23,056 nucleotides of DNA, from assembly GCA_964579825.1 (NCBI GenBank), contig CAZOHT010000040.1:1-23056 (forward strand), given 5' to 3'. Source of the DNA: SPCO01 sp964579825. GTDB taxonomy: Bacteria; Chloroflexota; Limnocylindria; Limnocylindrales; CSP1-4. A model generated the notes under the pieces. It made no database searches and was not told where the DNA came from. It saw nothing but the letters and a program-made list of their open reading frames with translations. Position 1 is the first letter of the stretch; every line of letters begins with the position of its first letter. This document shows positions 1 to 6,659 of this stretch, piece after piece. A program made the translations under genes and the position numbers.

Positions 1-371
1 GTGTCGCCGGCCGGCGAGGCGTTCGCGATGTTGCCGCCCAGCGTCCCGCGGTTCTGGATCTGGGCCGCGCCGATCGTGGCGGCCGCCTCGACCAGCCCGG
101 GGAGATGCTCGCGACAGAGTGGCGAGGTCCGGATCGTGGTGTAGGTGGTGAGGGCGCCGATCGTCAGCTCGTCCCCGTCCGACGTGATCCCGCGCAGCTC
201 GTCGAGGCGCCACAGGTCCACGGTCCGGGCCGGCGGTTCAGCCAGCTCCCCGGTCAGGGCCACCATCAGGTCCGTGCCGCCCGCGATCGGTCGTGCCGGC
301 GGCGAGTCGGCCATGACCCGGTACGCCTCGCGCAGGGTGGCGGGGCTGACGACGGGCGGCTCGATGGGCAT
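1..371 (-). CDS. FAD-binding subunit of a xanthine dehydrogenase/CoxM-type molybdenum hydroxylase (partial)
   Basis: This is the N-terminal 123 residues of the medium subunit, which carries FAD and passes electrons from the 2Fe-2S clusters to the final acceptor. Two FAD-contacting loops are visible: AGGTDLM at residues 30-36, and a QNRGTLGGNIANASPAGD stretch at 106-123. Both are hallmarks of the CoxM/XdhB family. The family is usually about 280-300 residues, so more than half is missing off the left edge of the window. The ATG at 369-371 is chosen because the family similarity begins right after it, although no strong Shine-Dalgarno precedes it. It is the last visible gene of the minus-strand operon holding the Mo and 2Fe-2S subunits, 31 nt after a small membrane-protein gene. 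The substrate cannot be read from this subunit. Confidence 0.9.
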   Translation of the reverse strand, partial: MPIEPPVVSPATLREAYRVMADSPPARPIAGGTDLMVALTGELAEPPARTVDLWRLDELRGITSDGDELTIGALTTYTTIRTSPLCREHLPGLVEAAATIGAAQIQNRGTLGGNIANASPAGD

Positions 372-402
372 CGGCGGATCGGTCCCGGGTCCGTCCGGGC
401 CG

Positions 403-630
403 CTACTTGCCGCCGCGTCGACGGCGCGCGCCGACGAGGAGCAGCAGCAGGCCGGCCACGATCCCGAATCCGGCGGCCAGCTGGTTCGGCGTGAATCCCA
501 CGGTCTGGTCGCGGGGCACGACCGTCGCGGTCGCGCCTCGGCGGTCCGTGGCCGGCACCGTCGGTGCGATGGGCGGCGTCGGTCCGGTGCCGTTCGACGG
601 GATCGGGATGCGCTCGGTGTCCTGGCTCAT
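403..630 (-). CDS. small single-pass membrane protein inside the molybdenum hydroxylase operon
   Basis: I do not recognise this 75-residue protein. Residues 1-48 are polar and rich in Pro and Thr. Residues 50-66 are a hydrophobic segment (LAAGFGIVAGLLLLLVG), followed by a basic tail ARRRRGGK, so it should be a tail-anchored or single-pass membrane protein with the Arg cluster in the cytoplasm. The layout resembles a cell-wall sorting tail, but no LPXTG motif is present. Its ATG (628-630) overlaps the TGA of the 2Fe-2S subunit as ATGA, and the FAD subunit starts 31 nt downstream, so it is co-transcribed and probably translationally coupled. I infer that it may tether or couple the dehydrogenase to the membrane. 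The gene call rests on coding continuity and the overlap, not on a known family. Confidence 0.65.
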   Translation of the reverse strand: MSQDTERIPIPSNGTGPTPPIAPTVPATDRRGATATVVPRDQTVGFTPNQLAAGFGIVAGLLLLLVGARRRRGGK

Positions 631-1139
631 GCCATGCCTCCTGTTCGGTCGCGGGCAGCCAGCGCGATGGCATCGATGATCTTCGTGTAGCCGGTGCAGC
701 GGCACAGGTTCCCGGCGATCGCGGCGCGGATCGCGTCCTCGTCCGGCCCACCGCCGGCGTCGAGGTAGGCGCGGGCCGACATCAGCATCCCCGGCGTGCA
801 GATCCCGCACTGGGCGCCGCCCGTCTCGAGGAACGCGGCCTGCAGGGCATCGAGTCCGGCCGCACCGTCCGTCCTGACGCCAGGCGCGGCGTCGGGCCCG
901 GCGCCGAGTCCTTCGACCGTTCGGACCGTCGACCCGTCGACCTGGCAGATCGGCACGAGGCAGGCGTCCACCGGCGCGCCGTCGAGCAGGACCGTGCAGG
1001 CGCCACACTCGCCCTCGCCGCAGCCCTCCTTGGTGCCGGTCAGGTCGAGCTCCTCGCGAAGGACGTCGAGCAGCCGGCGCATCCCGGGAACGTCCACCTC
1101 GGTGGCGGCCTCGTTGAGGGTGAACCGGTAGACGCTCAT
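627..1139 (-). CDS. 2Fe-2S small subunit of a xanthine dehydrogenase/CoxS-type molybdenum hydroxylase
   Basis: This 170-residue subunit carries two 2Fe-2S clusters that relay electrons from the molybdenum site to FAD. The N-terminal plant-ferredoxin-type cluster uses Cys40, Cys45, Cys48 and Cys60 (CGEGECGAC, then C). The C-terminal helical cluster uses Cys111, Cys114, Cys146 and Cys148 (CGICTPG and CRCTGY). All eight ligands are present and the length is normal for the family (about 150-170). The ATG at 1137-1139 overlaps the TGA of the large subunit as ATGA, and its own TGA overlaps the next ATG in the same way. The large and 2Fe-2S genes and the small membrane-protein gene therefore form a translationally coupled run. 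The subunit type is certain; the enzyme's substrate is not. Confidence 0.95.
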   Translation of the reverse strand: MSVYRFTLNEAATEVDVPGMRRLLDVLREELDLTGTKEGCGEGECGACTVLLDGAPVDACLVPICQVDGSTVRTVEGLGAGPDAAPGVRTDGAAGLDALQAAFLETGGAQCGICTPGMLMSARAYLDAGGGPDEDAIRAAIAGNLCRCTGYTKIIDAIALAARDRTGGMA

Positions 1140-3484
1140 GCGTCGCCGCCGGCCGATCGTCGGGCGGCTGGCTCCGAGGCGCCGGGTCGCAGCCCGGCCA
1201 CGTCCGGCAGTCCGGCCATCGCGGCGAGGATCCGTTCCGGGCTGGCGGGCAGGTCGTGGATCCACACCCCGGTCGCATCCGCGATCGCCGCGACCACGGC
1301 GGGCGCCCCGACGTCCATCGGCAGTTCGCCGACCCCCTTGGCGCCATGCGGCACGGCCCCGAACGGCGCCTCGACCAGGATCGTCGAGATCCGTGGGGCG
1401 TCCAGCGCGGTCGGGATGATGTACGTGGCAAGTCGGTCGTTCAGGTAGCGGCCGTCGCGCAGCTTGATCTCCTCGATCGTCGCGTAGCCGACCGCCTGCA
1501 GCGTCCCGCCCTCGACCTGGCCTTCGGCGAGGACCGGGTGCACGACCCGCCCGATGTCATCGGCGGCGACCACGTCCCGCACGTGGACCTCGCCCGTGTC
1601 CAGGTCCACGTCCACCCGGGCGACGCAGGCCGCCCAGCCGAACGCCGGATAGGCGTCGCCGGTATAGGTCGCGTCGTCGAACGGCACGCCCGGGTAGGGC
1701 TCGAAGCGCTGGTCGATCCGGATGGGACCGTGGGTCGCGGCGTGCGCCCGATACGTATCGGTGAAGCGTCCGCCAGTCGCGGCCTCCACCTCGGCCCGGA
1801 GCCGGCCCGCGGCCTGGACCAGCAACCCGCCGACGACCATCGTCGTGCGGCTCGCGACGGTCGGTCCGCTGTCGGGCACGATGGCCGTGTCCTGGGGCGC
1901 GATCTCGACCTCGTCGTACGTGACCCCAAGGGCCTCCGCGACGAGCTGCGGGAAGATCGTCTTGGTCCCCTGCCCCATCTCGGTCGAGGCGGTCAGGATG
2001 CGGATCACCCCGGCCGATGTGAGCTCGACGGATGCCACGGACGCCAGGTGGACCTCGCCCGACCCCGTGAACCCGGCCCCATGCCAGGCGAGTGCCAGGC
2101 CGATCCCGCTGGCAACGCGGTCCACGCCGGTCCGCAGGGCCGAGCCCGGGATGCTGCCGGACCCGACACGGCCGGATCGCGCGGTGCCCATCCGCGAGCG
2201 CAGGCGCTCGAACTCGGAGGCTTCGGCGGCCCGCTCGAGGACCTCCTCGCCCGCCACGCTGTCGCGCAGGACCTGGCCGGTCGGCGTCACATCGCCCGGG
2301 ACGTACACGTTCCGGCGACGGATCTCGAGCGGCGAGATCCCGAGCGCCTCGGCGATCCGGTTCAGGTGGGTCTCGGCCGCGAACTCGGTCTGCGGCGCCC
2401 CGAATCCGCGGAACGCGCCGTTCGGGGGCGTATTCGTGCGGGTCGCCCGGGCGCGGATCCGGACGTTCGGACACCGGTAGGGACCGCCGGCATGCAGCGC
2501 GCCCCGAGACAGGACGACGGGCGTGAGCGTGCAGTACGCCCCGCCGTCCATCACGACCTCGATGTCCTGGGCGACGAGCCGCCCATCGCGGGTCACGCCC
2601 GTCCGGTGGCGGACGATCGCCGGGTGGCGCTTCGTCGTGGCGGCGATGTCCTCGTGCCGGTCGTAGATCATCCGGACCGGGCGCCCGGCCTTCCCCGCCA
2701 GCAGCGACGCATGGAGCGCGATGACCGACGGGAACTCCTCCTTGCCGCCGAACCCGCCGCCCGTCTCGGCCTGGACGACCTGGGCCTGCTCGTCGGTCAG
2801 GGCCAGGCCACGCTTGAGCGCCGAGTGCACGTAGTACGGGCACTGGAGCGAGCCGTGGACCGCGACGCCGCCGTCCTCGCGGGGCACGGCGATCATCGCG
2901 TTGTTCTCGATGTAGAGCTGCTCCTGGTGGCCGACCCGGTACTCACCCTCGAGGACGAGGTCGGCGGCCGCGAACGCGGCGTCCACGTCGGCCGCCCCGA
3001 TGCTGTACGTGGCGAACACGTGGTCCGACTCGAGCGCGTCGAACACGGCTGGGAGCGGTTCGGTCCGGACGTGCAGGTGCCGGCGGGCGGCCCGCAACGT
3101 GCCGCGATCCGCGGCCGCGATGAGGGCGAGTGCCTCGGCGTGATGCTGGATCTCGCCGCCGACAGGCACCAGGATCGGCTGGTCCGACTTGATCGAACTC
3201 ACGATGTTGTCGCCCGGGATGTCGGCGGCGGTCGCGACGACGACGGACGACCAGTCGAACGCCGGGTCGAGGTCGATGGCGATCAGGCGGGCGTGCGCGT
3301 CCGTGCTGCGGATGGTCGCGCCGTACCAGGCGCCCGGGAAGACGAGGTCGTCGGCGTACTTGGCGGCCCCGGTCAGCTTCGACGGTCCCTCCCGACGGAG
3401 CGGGGCGACACCCCGGGCGCGGCCGGGTACGATCGTGCCAGGCTGGATGACGATGGCGCCGGGCGACTCGGTCCGGGTCGTCAT
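1136..3484 (-). CDS. molybdopterin-binding large subunit, xanthine dehydrogenase/aldehyde oxidase family
   Basis: This 782-residue catalytic subunit should bind molybdopterin cofactor and hydroxylate a C-H bond with water as oxygen donor. Visible motifs are GGGFGGKEE at 242-250, GAFRGFGAPQ at 356-365, MGQGTKT at 503-509, and GAKGVGELPM at 714-723 with the catalytic Glu720. The AYRCSFR loop of copper-molybdenum CO dehydrogenase is absent, so CO oxidation is unlikely. The ATG at 3482-3484 is chosen over more upstream in-frame starts because AGAGGAGG lies about 11 nt before it and family similarity starts soon after. Guanine deaminase nearby makes xanthine a reasonable substrate, but members of this family also oxidise aldehydes, nicotinate and other heterocycles. 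It is the first gene of the operon, so its promoter should lie in the spacer shared with the divergent gene at 3723. Confidence 0.93.
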   Translation of the reverse strand: MTTRTESPGAIVIQPGTIVPGRARGVAPLRREGPSKLTGAAKYADDLVFPGAWYGATIRSTDAHARLIAIDLDPAFDWSSVVVATAADIPGDNIVSSIKSDQPILVPVGGEIQHHAEALALIAAADRGTLRAARRHLHVRTEPLPAVFDALESDHVFATYSIGAADVDAAFAAADLVLEGEYRVGHQEQLYIENNAMIAVPREDGGVAVHGSLQCPYYVHSALKRGLALTDEQAQVVQAETGGGFGGKEEFPSVIALHASLLAGKAGRPVRMIYDRHEDIAATTKRHPAIVRHRTGVTRDGRLVAQDIEVVMDGGAYCTLTPVVLSRGALHAGGPYRCPNVRIRARATRTNTPPNGAFRGFGAPQTEFAAETHLNRIAEALGISPLEIRRRNVYVPGDVTPTGQVLRDSVAGEEVLERAAEASEFERLRSRMGTARSGRVGSGSIPGSALRTGVDRVASGIGLALAWHGAGFTGSGEVHLASVASVELTSAGVIRILTASTEMGQGTKTIFPQLVAEALGVTYDEVEIAPQDTAIVPDSGPTVASRTTMVVGGLLVQAAGRLRAEVEAATGGRFTDTYRAHAATHGPIRIDQRFEPYPGVPFDDATYTGDAYPAFGWAACVARVDVDLDTGEVHVRDVVAADDIGRVVHPVLAEGQVEGGTLQAVGYATIEEIKLRDGRYLNDRLATYIIPTALDAPRISTILVEAPFGAVPHGAKGVGELPMDVGAPAVVAAIADATGVWIHDLPASPERILAAMAGLPDVAGLRPGASEPAARRSAGGDA

Positions 3485-3572
3485 TCGGGGGCGATCCTCC
3501 TCTGGCCGCCGAGGATACATCCCCGAACCGGCCGTCGACCGGCTTGGACCGATCCGGGCGGCGCGCACACCA

Positions 3573-3585
3573 GTCCGGACCGGAC
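3573..3585. repeat. inverted repeat GTCCGG-A-CCGGAC in the divergent spacer
   Basis: This is a perfect 6-bp inverted repeat around a single central A, 89 bp upstream of the large-subunit start. Its size and symmetry suit a dimeric repressor site. In DNA this GC-rich a 6-bp arm can arise by chance, so the call is weak. Confidence 0.3.
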
Positions 3586-3598
3586 CCCACCGGACGGT

Positions 3599-3615
3599 CC
3601 TCCGCGTTGCGGAGG
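3599..3615. repeat. hairpin CCTCCGC-GTT-GCGGAGG in the divergent spacer
   Basis: Perfect 7-bp arms (3599-3605 and 3609-3615) surround a 3-nt loop, 115 bp upstream of the molybdenum hydroxylase start. Both flanking genes point away from it and no T-run follows, so it is not a conventional intrinsic terminator. It could be an operator or a leader hairpin. Confidence 0.4.
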
Positions 3616-3636
3616 GGCACCGGGAAGTCGTCCTAC

Positions 3637-3680
3637 GGGGTACTGGTTTGCCCGTTTTGCCGCACTAGTACCCCTATCAT
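3637..3680 (+). promoter_or_regulatory. inverted repeat abutting a TATCAT -10-like box before the GGDEF-like gene
   Basis: GGGGTACT at 3637-3644 is the exact reverse complement of AGTACCCC at 3667-3674, giving an 8-bp inverted repeat with a 22-nt centre. The right arm touches TATCAT at 3675-3680, a good -10-like hexamer. It would start transcription near 3687 and leave a leader of about 35 nt before the ATG at 3723. No convincing -35 hexamer is at 17 nt. The centre contains TTTGCC twice. A repressor bound to the repeat would cover the promoter core. Both the promoter and the operator are inferred from sequence shape only. Confidence 0.35.
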
Positions 3681-3722
3681 CGAGCGTCCTTGGCCCAGCA
3701 ATCATTTGGAGTCATCCGGACC

Positions 3723-4502
3723 ATGGATCCGCAGCAAGTCCTCTCCGCGCTCCTCGTCATCGTCGTCATCGCCAACGTCGTCCTGATCCTGGTCGCCCTT
3801 GTCCTGGCCGCGCGTCGTCGGCGCCAGGACGCCGCAGCGCCCGTCGCGGCGGCTGGGGCGGGCACCGGGACGTCGACGCGGACGGCCGGCTTCGGAGCGC
3901 CCGGCGCGGCACGGACCATCGAGCCGGCACCGGGTGCGGGGATGTACACCGATGCCCTGACCGGGTTGCTGCTCCCGGTCCCCTTCGCGCGGCTCGTGGC
4001 CGACGAAGACCAGCGCATCCAGCGCTACCGTCGGCCTGCGACGATCGTCATGGTCGAGGTCGAGGGGCTGGATCGCCTGGTCGACCGACTCGGCGAGACG
4101 GCGATCGACCGGCTGGTGCCCGCGGTGGCCGACTCCCTGCGTCGGAACGCGCGAACCGCCGACCACGTCGCTCGCCTGGGCACGGGCCGGTTCGCCGTGC
4201 TGCTGCCCGAGACGGACGAGGTCCAGGCCATCAACTACGTCGAGCGGGTCCGCACGGCCTGCGACCTCTGGCTCGCCTCGGGCGCGGTGTCGCTGCGCCT
4301 CGCCATCGGCTGGGCCTCGGCCACGGAGTCGTCGCTCGCCGAAGCGCAGGTCGTGGCCGCGTCGCGGATGTTCGCCGAGATGCATCGCGCGGCCAACCAG
4401 CAGGACCTCCCGGGCGGCCCGGCCAGCGGCGCGGCGAGCGGGCCCGCGAGTGGCACGGCCAGTGGGCCGACCACCGGCATGGAGCCCGCGTTCGGGAGCT
4501 AG
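3723..4502 (+). CDS. membrane protein with a degenerate GGDEF domain
   Basis: This 259-residue protein has one N-terminal transmembrane helix (about residues 6-30, followed by RRRR) and an Ala/Gly-rich linker to about residue 70. A GGDEF-type nucleotide-cyclase fold spans about 75-220. DALTGLLLPVPFARL (77-91) matches the conserved entry motif DxLTGLxNRxxF. The signature loop reads GTGRF at 153-157 instead of GG(D/E)EF, so the catalytic acid is missing and diguanylate cyclase activity is unlikely. It may be a c-di-GMP or protein-binding receptor. The tail (233-252) is five tetrapeptides of the PASG type. The ATG at 3723 is preferred to a TTG at 3690 because GGAG lies about 13 nt before it and the protein begins directly with the membrane helix. 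Confidence 0.72.
   Translation: MDPQQVLSALLVIVVIANVVLILVALVLAARRRRQDAAAPVAAAGAGTGTSTRTAGFGAPGAARTIEPAPGAGMYTDALTGLLLPVPFARLVADEDQRIQRYRRPATIVMVEVEGLDRLVDRLGETAIDRLVPAVADSLRRNARTADHVARLGTGRFAVLLPETDEVQAINYVERVRTACDLWLASGAVSLRLAIGWASATESSLAEAQVVAASRMFAEMHRAANQQDLPGGPASGAASGPASGTASGPTTGMEPAFGS
4419..4478 (+). repeat. five 12-bp units encoding (P/A/T)-(A/T)-(S/T)-G
   Basis: Five consecutive 4-codon units encode PASG, AASG, PASG, TASG and PTTG at the C-terminus of the GGDEF-like protein. The units differ in their DNA (AGC/AGT, GCG/GCC), so this is an old, diverged in-frame repeat giving a flexible tail. It is not a fresh slippage tract. Confidence 0.6.
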
Positions 4503-4557
4503 TCCCGCCCGAGCCGGATCCCGCGACCCGGCCCGAAGTCACACCGGGCTCCGACCC

Positions 4558-4657
4558 NNNNNNNNNNNNNNNNNNNNNNNNNNNNNNNNNNNNNNNNNNN
4601 NNNNNNNNNNNNNNNNNNNNNNNNNNNNNNNNNNNNNNNNNNNNNNNNNNNNNNNNN
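4558..4657. other. assembly gap of 100 N
   Basis: Exactly 100 unknown bases, the usual placeholder for a scaffold gap of unknown size. It removes the C-terminus of the minus-strand amidohydrolase. The 55 known bases between the GGDEF-like stop codon (4502) and the gap contain no gene that I can see. The two flanks share no obvious repeat. Confidence 0.97.
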
Positions 4658-6135
4658 GCCGTGGAGCGGATCGTCGCCGGGTCGAACACGACGATGTCGG
4701 CGAACGCCCCGTCCCGGAGCGTCCCGCGCTGCGTCAACCCAAGTCGCGCGGCCGGCGCCGAGGTCATCTTGCGGATCGCCTCCTCGAGGCTCATGAGCGC
4801 CTCGTCCCGCACGAACTGGCCCAGGATCCGCGGGAAGCTGCCGTAGGTCCGCGGTGACGGCTTGGCACCGATGAACGTCGAATCGGTGCCGACCATCCCG
4901 TGCGGATGCACGACGAACGGCCGCAGGGTCTCGGACCATGGCCCGCTCGTGACCTGGTTCACGCCGAGGCGCTCACTGAGCAAGAGGTCGCAGATGACAT
5001 CGACGGCGTCGTGGCCCGTCTCGGCCATCACGTCGGCGAGCGTCCGGGCCTCCCAGCGCAGGTTCTCCGGGTGGGTGAAGGCGCCGAGCCGAAGGTCGGA
5101 CCAGCCGCCGGGCCCGGTGTAGGAGGCGCCACGCGTCTTGAACTCGGCACGCAGTCGGTCACGCGCGGCGGCGTCAGCGAGGCGCGCCTTGAGCGGTTCC
5201 GGTCCGCCGGACTGGATCCAGCCCGGGAGCTGGATCAGCAAGCGCGTGCTCGCCCACTCGGACGGGTAGGCGTCGAAGGTGACGTCGAGGCCCTCCGCTC
5301 GCGCGTCGTCGACCAGCGCCAGCATCGCCTCGGGCCCGCCTGGATGCGTCTCACGATGGTAGAAGTGGGTGATGTGGGCGGGCGCGCCGGCGCGCCGTCC
5401 GATCTCGATCGCCTCGCGGAACGGGTCCAGGTAGCGGTCGCCCAGCGGGTAGCGCACATGCGTGTGGTAGAACCCGCCGGCGCGACCGGCCGCCTCGGTG
5501 AGCGCGGCGAGTTCCTCGGTCGTGGCGTAGCTGCCGGGCGGGTAGTCGAGGCCCGAGGACAGGCCCACGGCTCCCTCGGCCATCGCGTCGCGCAGCAGTC
5601 CGCGCATCCGGTCCAGGGTGGCGGGCGTCGTGGGTTGGTCGTCCCAGCCGACCGCCCCGATCCGGAGCGCGGAGTTGCCGACCAGCGTCGCGACGTTGAG
5701 GCTGACCGTGCCGTCATACCGGGCGAGGTAGCTCTGGACGGTGCTCCACGCGTAGTCGATGTCGGGGCGGCCATCGAGGCCGGAGTCCAGTTCCACGAAG
5801 GCTTCGAGGTCGGCCTTGTGCTCGAACGGCGCGAACCCGTTGCCATCGACGCCGACGACCTCGGTGGTCACTCCCTGGCGGACCTTGGGCTCATGCTGCG
5901 GCTCCGCGAGGATCGTGAGCCCGCCGTGACTGTGCAGGTCGATGAACCCGGGCGCCACGATCGACCCGGTGGCATCGATGGTTCGGAGCGCGGCCAAGGC
6001 CGGTGCGTCCGGCCCCGCGGGCGGCAGGAGCTCCAGTCGCTCACCGCGGACGCCGACACTCCCCGGTCGCCCGGGTGCGCCGGTCCCGTCGACGATCGTG
6101 CCGCCCGTGATCAGGAGGTCGAACGGCTCGGTCAC
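4658..6135 (-). CDS. D-aminoacylase-type amidohydrolase (N-acyl-D-amino-acid deacylase family), 3' end lost in gap
   Basis: The visible 492 residues are a metal-dependent amidohydrolase with the N-terminal beta-sandwich strand (LLITGGTIVDGTG) and the barrel. Putative metal ligands are His68 and His70 (DLHSHGG), His226 (THVR), His257 (ITHF) and Asp418 (GTDSTF). The position of the bridging Cys of D-aminoacylase (GNCG) reads VDG, with Asp97, which marks a different subfamily. Such enzymes hydrolyse N-acyl-D-amino acids or related cyclic amides; the substrate here is unknown. The GTG at 6133-6135 is chosen because similarity begins at once (TEPFDLLITGG). An upstream GTG at 6195 would add 20 unmatched residues and take in a palindrome. 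The last known residues (VVFDPATIRST) are near the usual C-terminus, so only a short piece is lost. Confidence 0.85.
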
Positions 6136-6150
6136 GCCAACGCCATGTGC

Positions 6151-6165
6151 ATATGGTGACCATAT
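6151..6165. promoter_or_regulatory. palindrome ATATGGT-G-ACCATAT between divergent genes
   Basis: A perfect 7-bp inverted repeat around one base, and an AT-rich island in very GC-rich DNA. It sits 15 nt upstream of the chosen GTG of the amidohydrolase and 53 nt upstream of the divergent DUF1801-like gene. The position and the TGGTNACCA-like core suit a dimeric repressor, for example of the GntR/FadR type. The regulator is an inference; the symmetry is seen directly. Confidence 0.5.
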
Positions 6166-6218
6166 CGGACGGTCGGACCTGACGTCGGTCGACACCTGCC
6201 TGCGCCATCATTCAGCGA

Positions 6219-6659
6219 ATGCACGACCAGCCGCCCGCCGAGTCCCTGCTCGACGCGTTCCCGCCGGCGATCCGTGAGACGGGCCGCACGCTGCGGGCGC
6301 TCGTCCTCGCGACCGTACCGGGCAGCGTCGAGACCGTCCGCACCGGGTGGCGCTGGATCGCCTACTCCCTGCCCGATGGGAAGCGCGTTCGGAACTTCGC
6401 GTGGATCGGCCCGGAACGCCACCACATCCACCTCGGCTTCGAGCACGGCACGCTGCTGGCCGACCCGGACCACCTCCTCCAGGGCGCCCAGGAGCGGCTC
6501 AAGAAGTTCCGCTACGTCACCTTCGAGCCCGAGATCGACATCGACGAAGCCATCCTCGTCGACTACCTGCTGCGCGCCGCCGAGCTCGCGATCCTGCCGT
6601 CGGGTGCGCGGCGCACCCTCTTCGAGTCCAGAGCCGAGCCGATCCCCAGCGACGACTAG
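6219..6659 (+). CDS. DUF1801-like conserved protein
   Basis: A 146-residue soluble protein resembling the DUF1801 (YdhG-like) group. Features are an N-terminal helix (LLDAFPPAIRETGRTLRALV), a WRWIAYS strand where the family usually has a conserved aromatic strand, HHIHLGFEHG at about residues 68-77, and RLKKFRYVTF near 92-101. Small proteins of this group have been linked to iron or stress functions, but no reaction is established and I assign none. The ATG at 6219 has no clear Shine-Dalgarno. The stop TAG (6657-6659) overlaps the stop of the convergent guanine deaminase gene, the two sharing CTAG at 6656-6659. It diverges from the amidohydrolase across a spacer holding a palindrome. The family call is moderate; the gene itself is clear. 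Confidence 0.7.
   Translation: MHDQPPAESLLDAFPPAIRETGRTLRALVLATVPGSVETVRTGWRWIAYSLPDGKRVRNFAWIGPERHHIHLGFEHGTLLADPDHLLQGAQERLKKFRYVTFEPEIDIDEAILVDYLLRAAELAILPSGARRTLFESRAEPIPSDD

Noticed and set aside
1136..3484. Carbon monoxide dehydrogenase (CoxL form I)
   Set aside because: The AYRCSFR active-site loop is missing; the equivalent loop reads GAFRGFGAPQ, typical of the wider XDH family.
4419..4478. Short tandem units as a possible CRISPR or satellite array
   Set aside because: The units are 12 bp, in frame, diverged at wobble positions, and encode a flexible PASG-type protein tail.
1256..4846. A very long plus-strand open frame running antisense to the XDH large subunit and through the gap
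   Set aside because: It is Arg/Gly/Asp-rich without any domain, runs through Ns, and lies antisense to genes with clear motifs; it is a side effect of GC-rich codon use.
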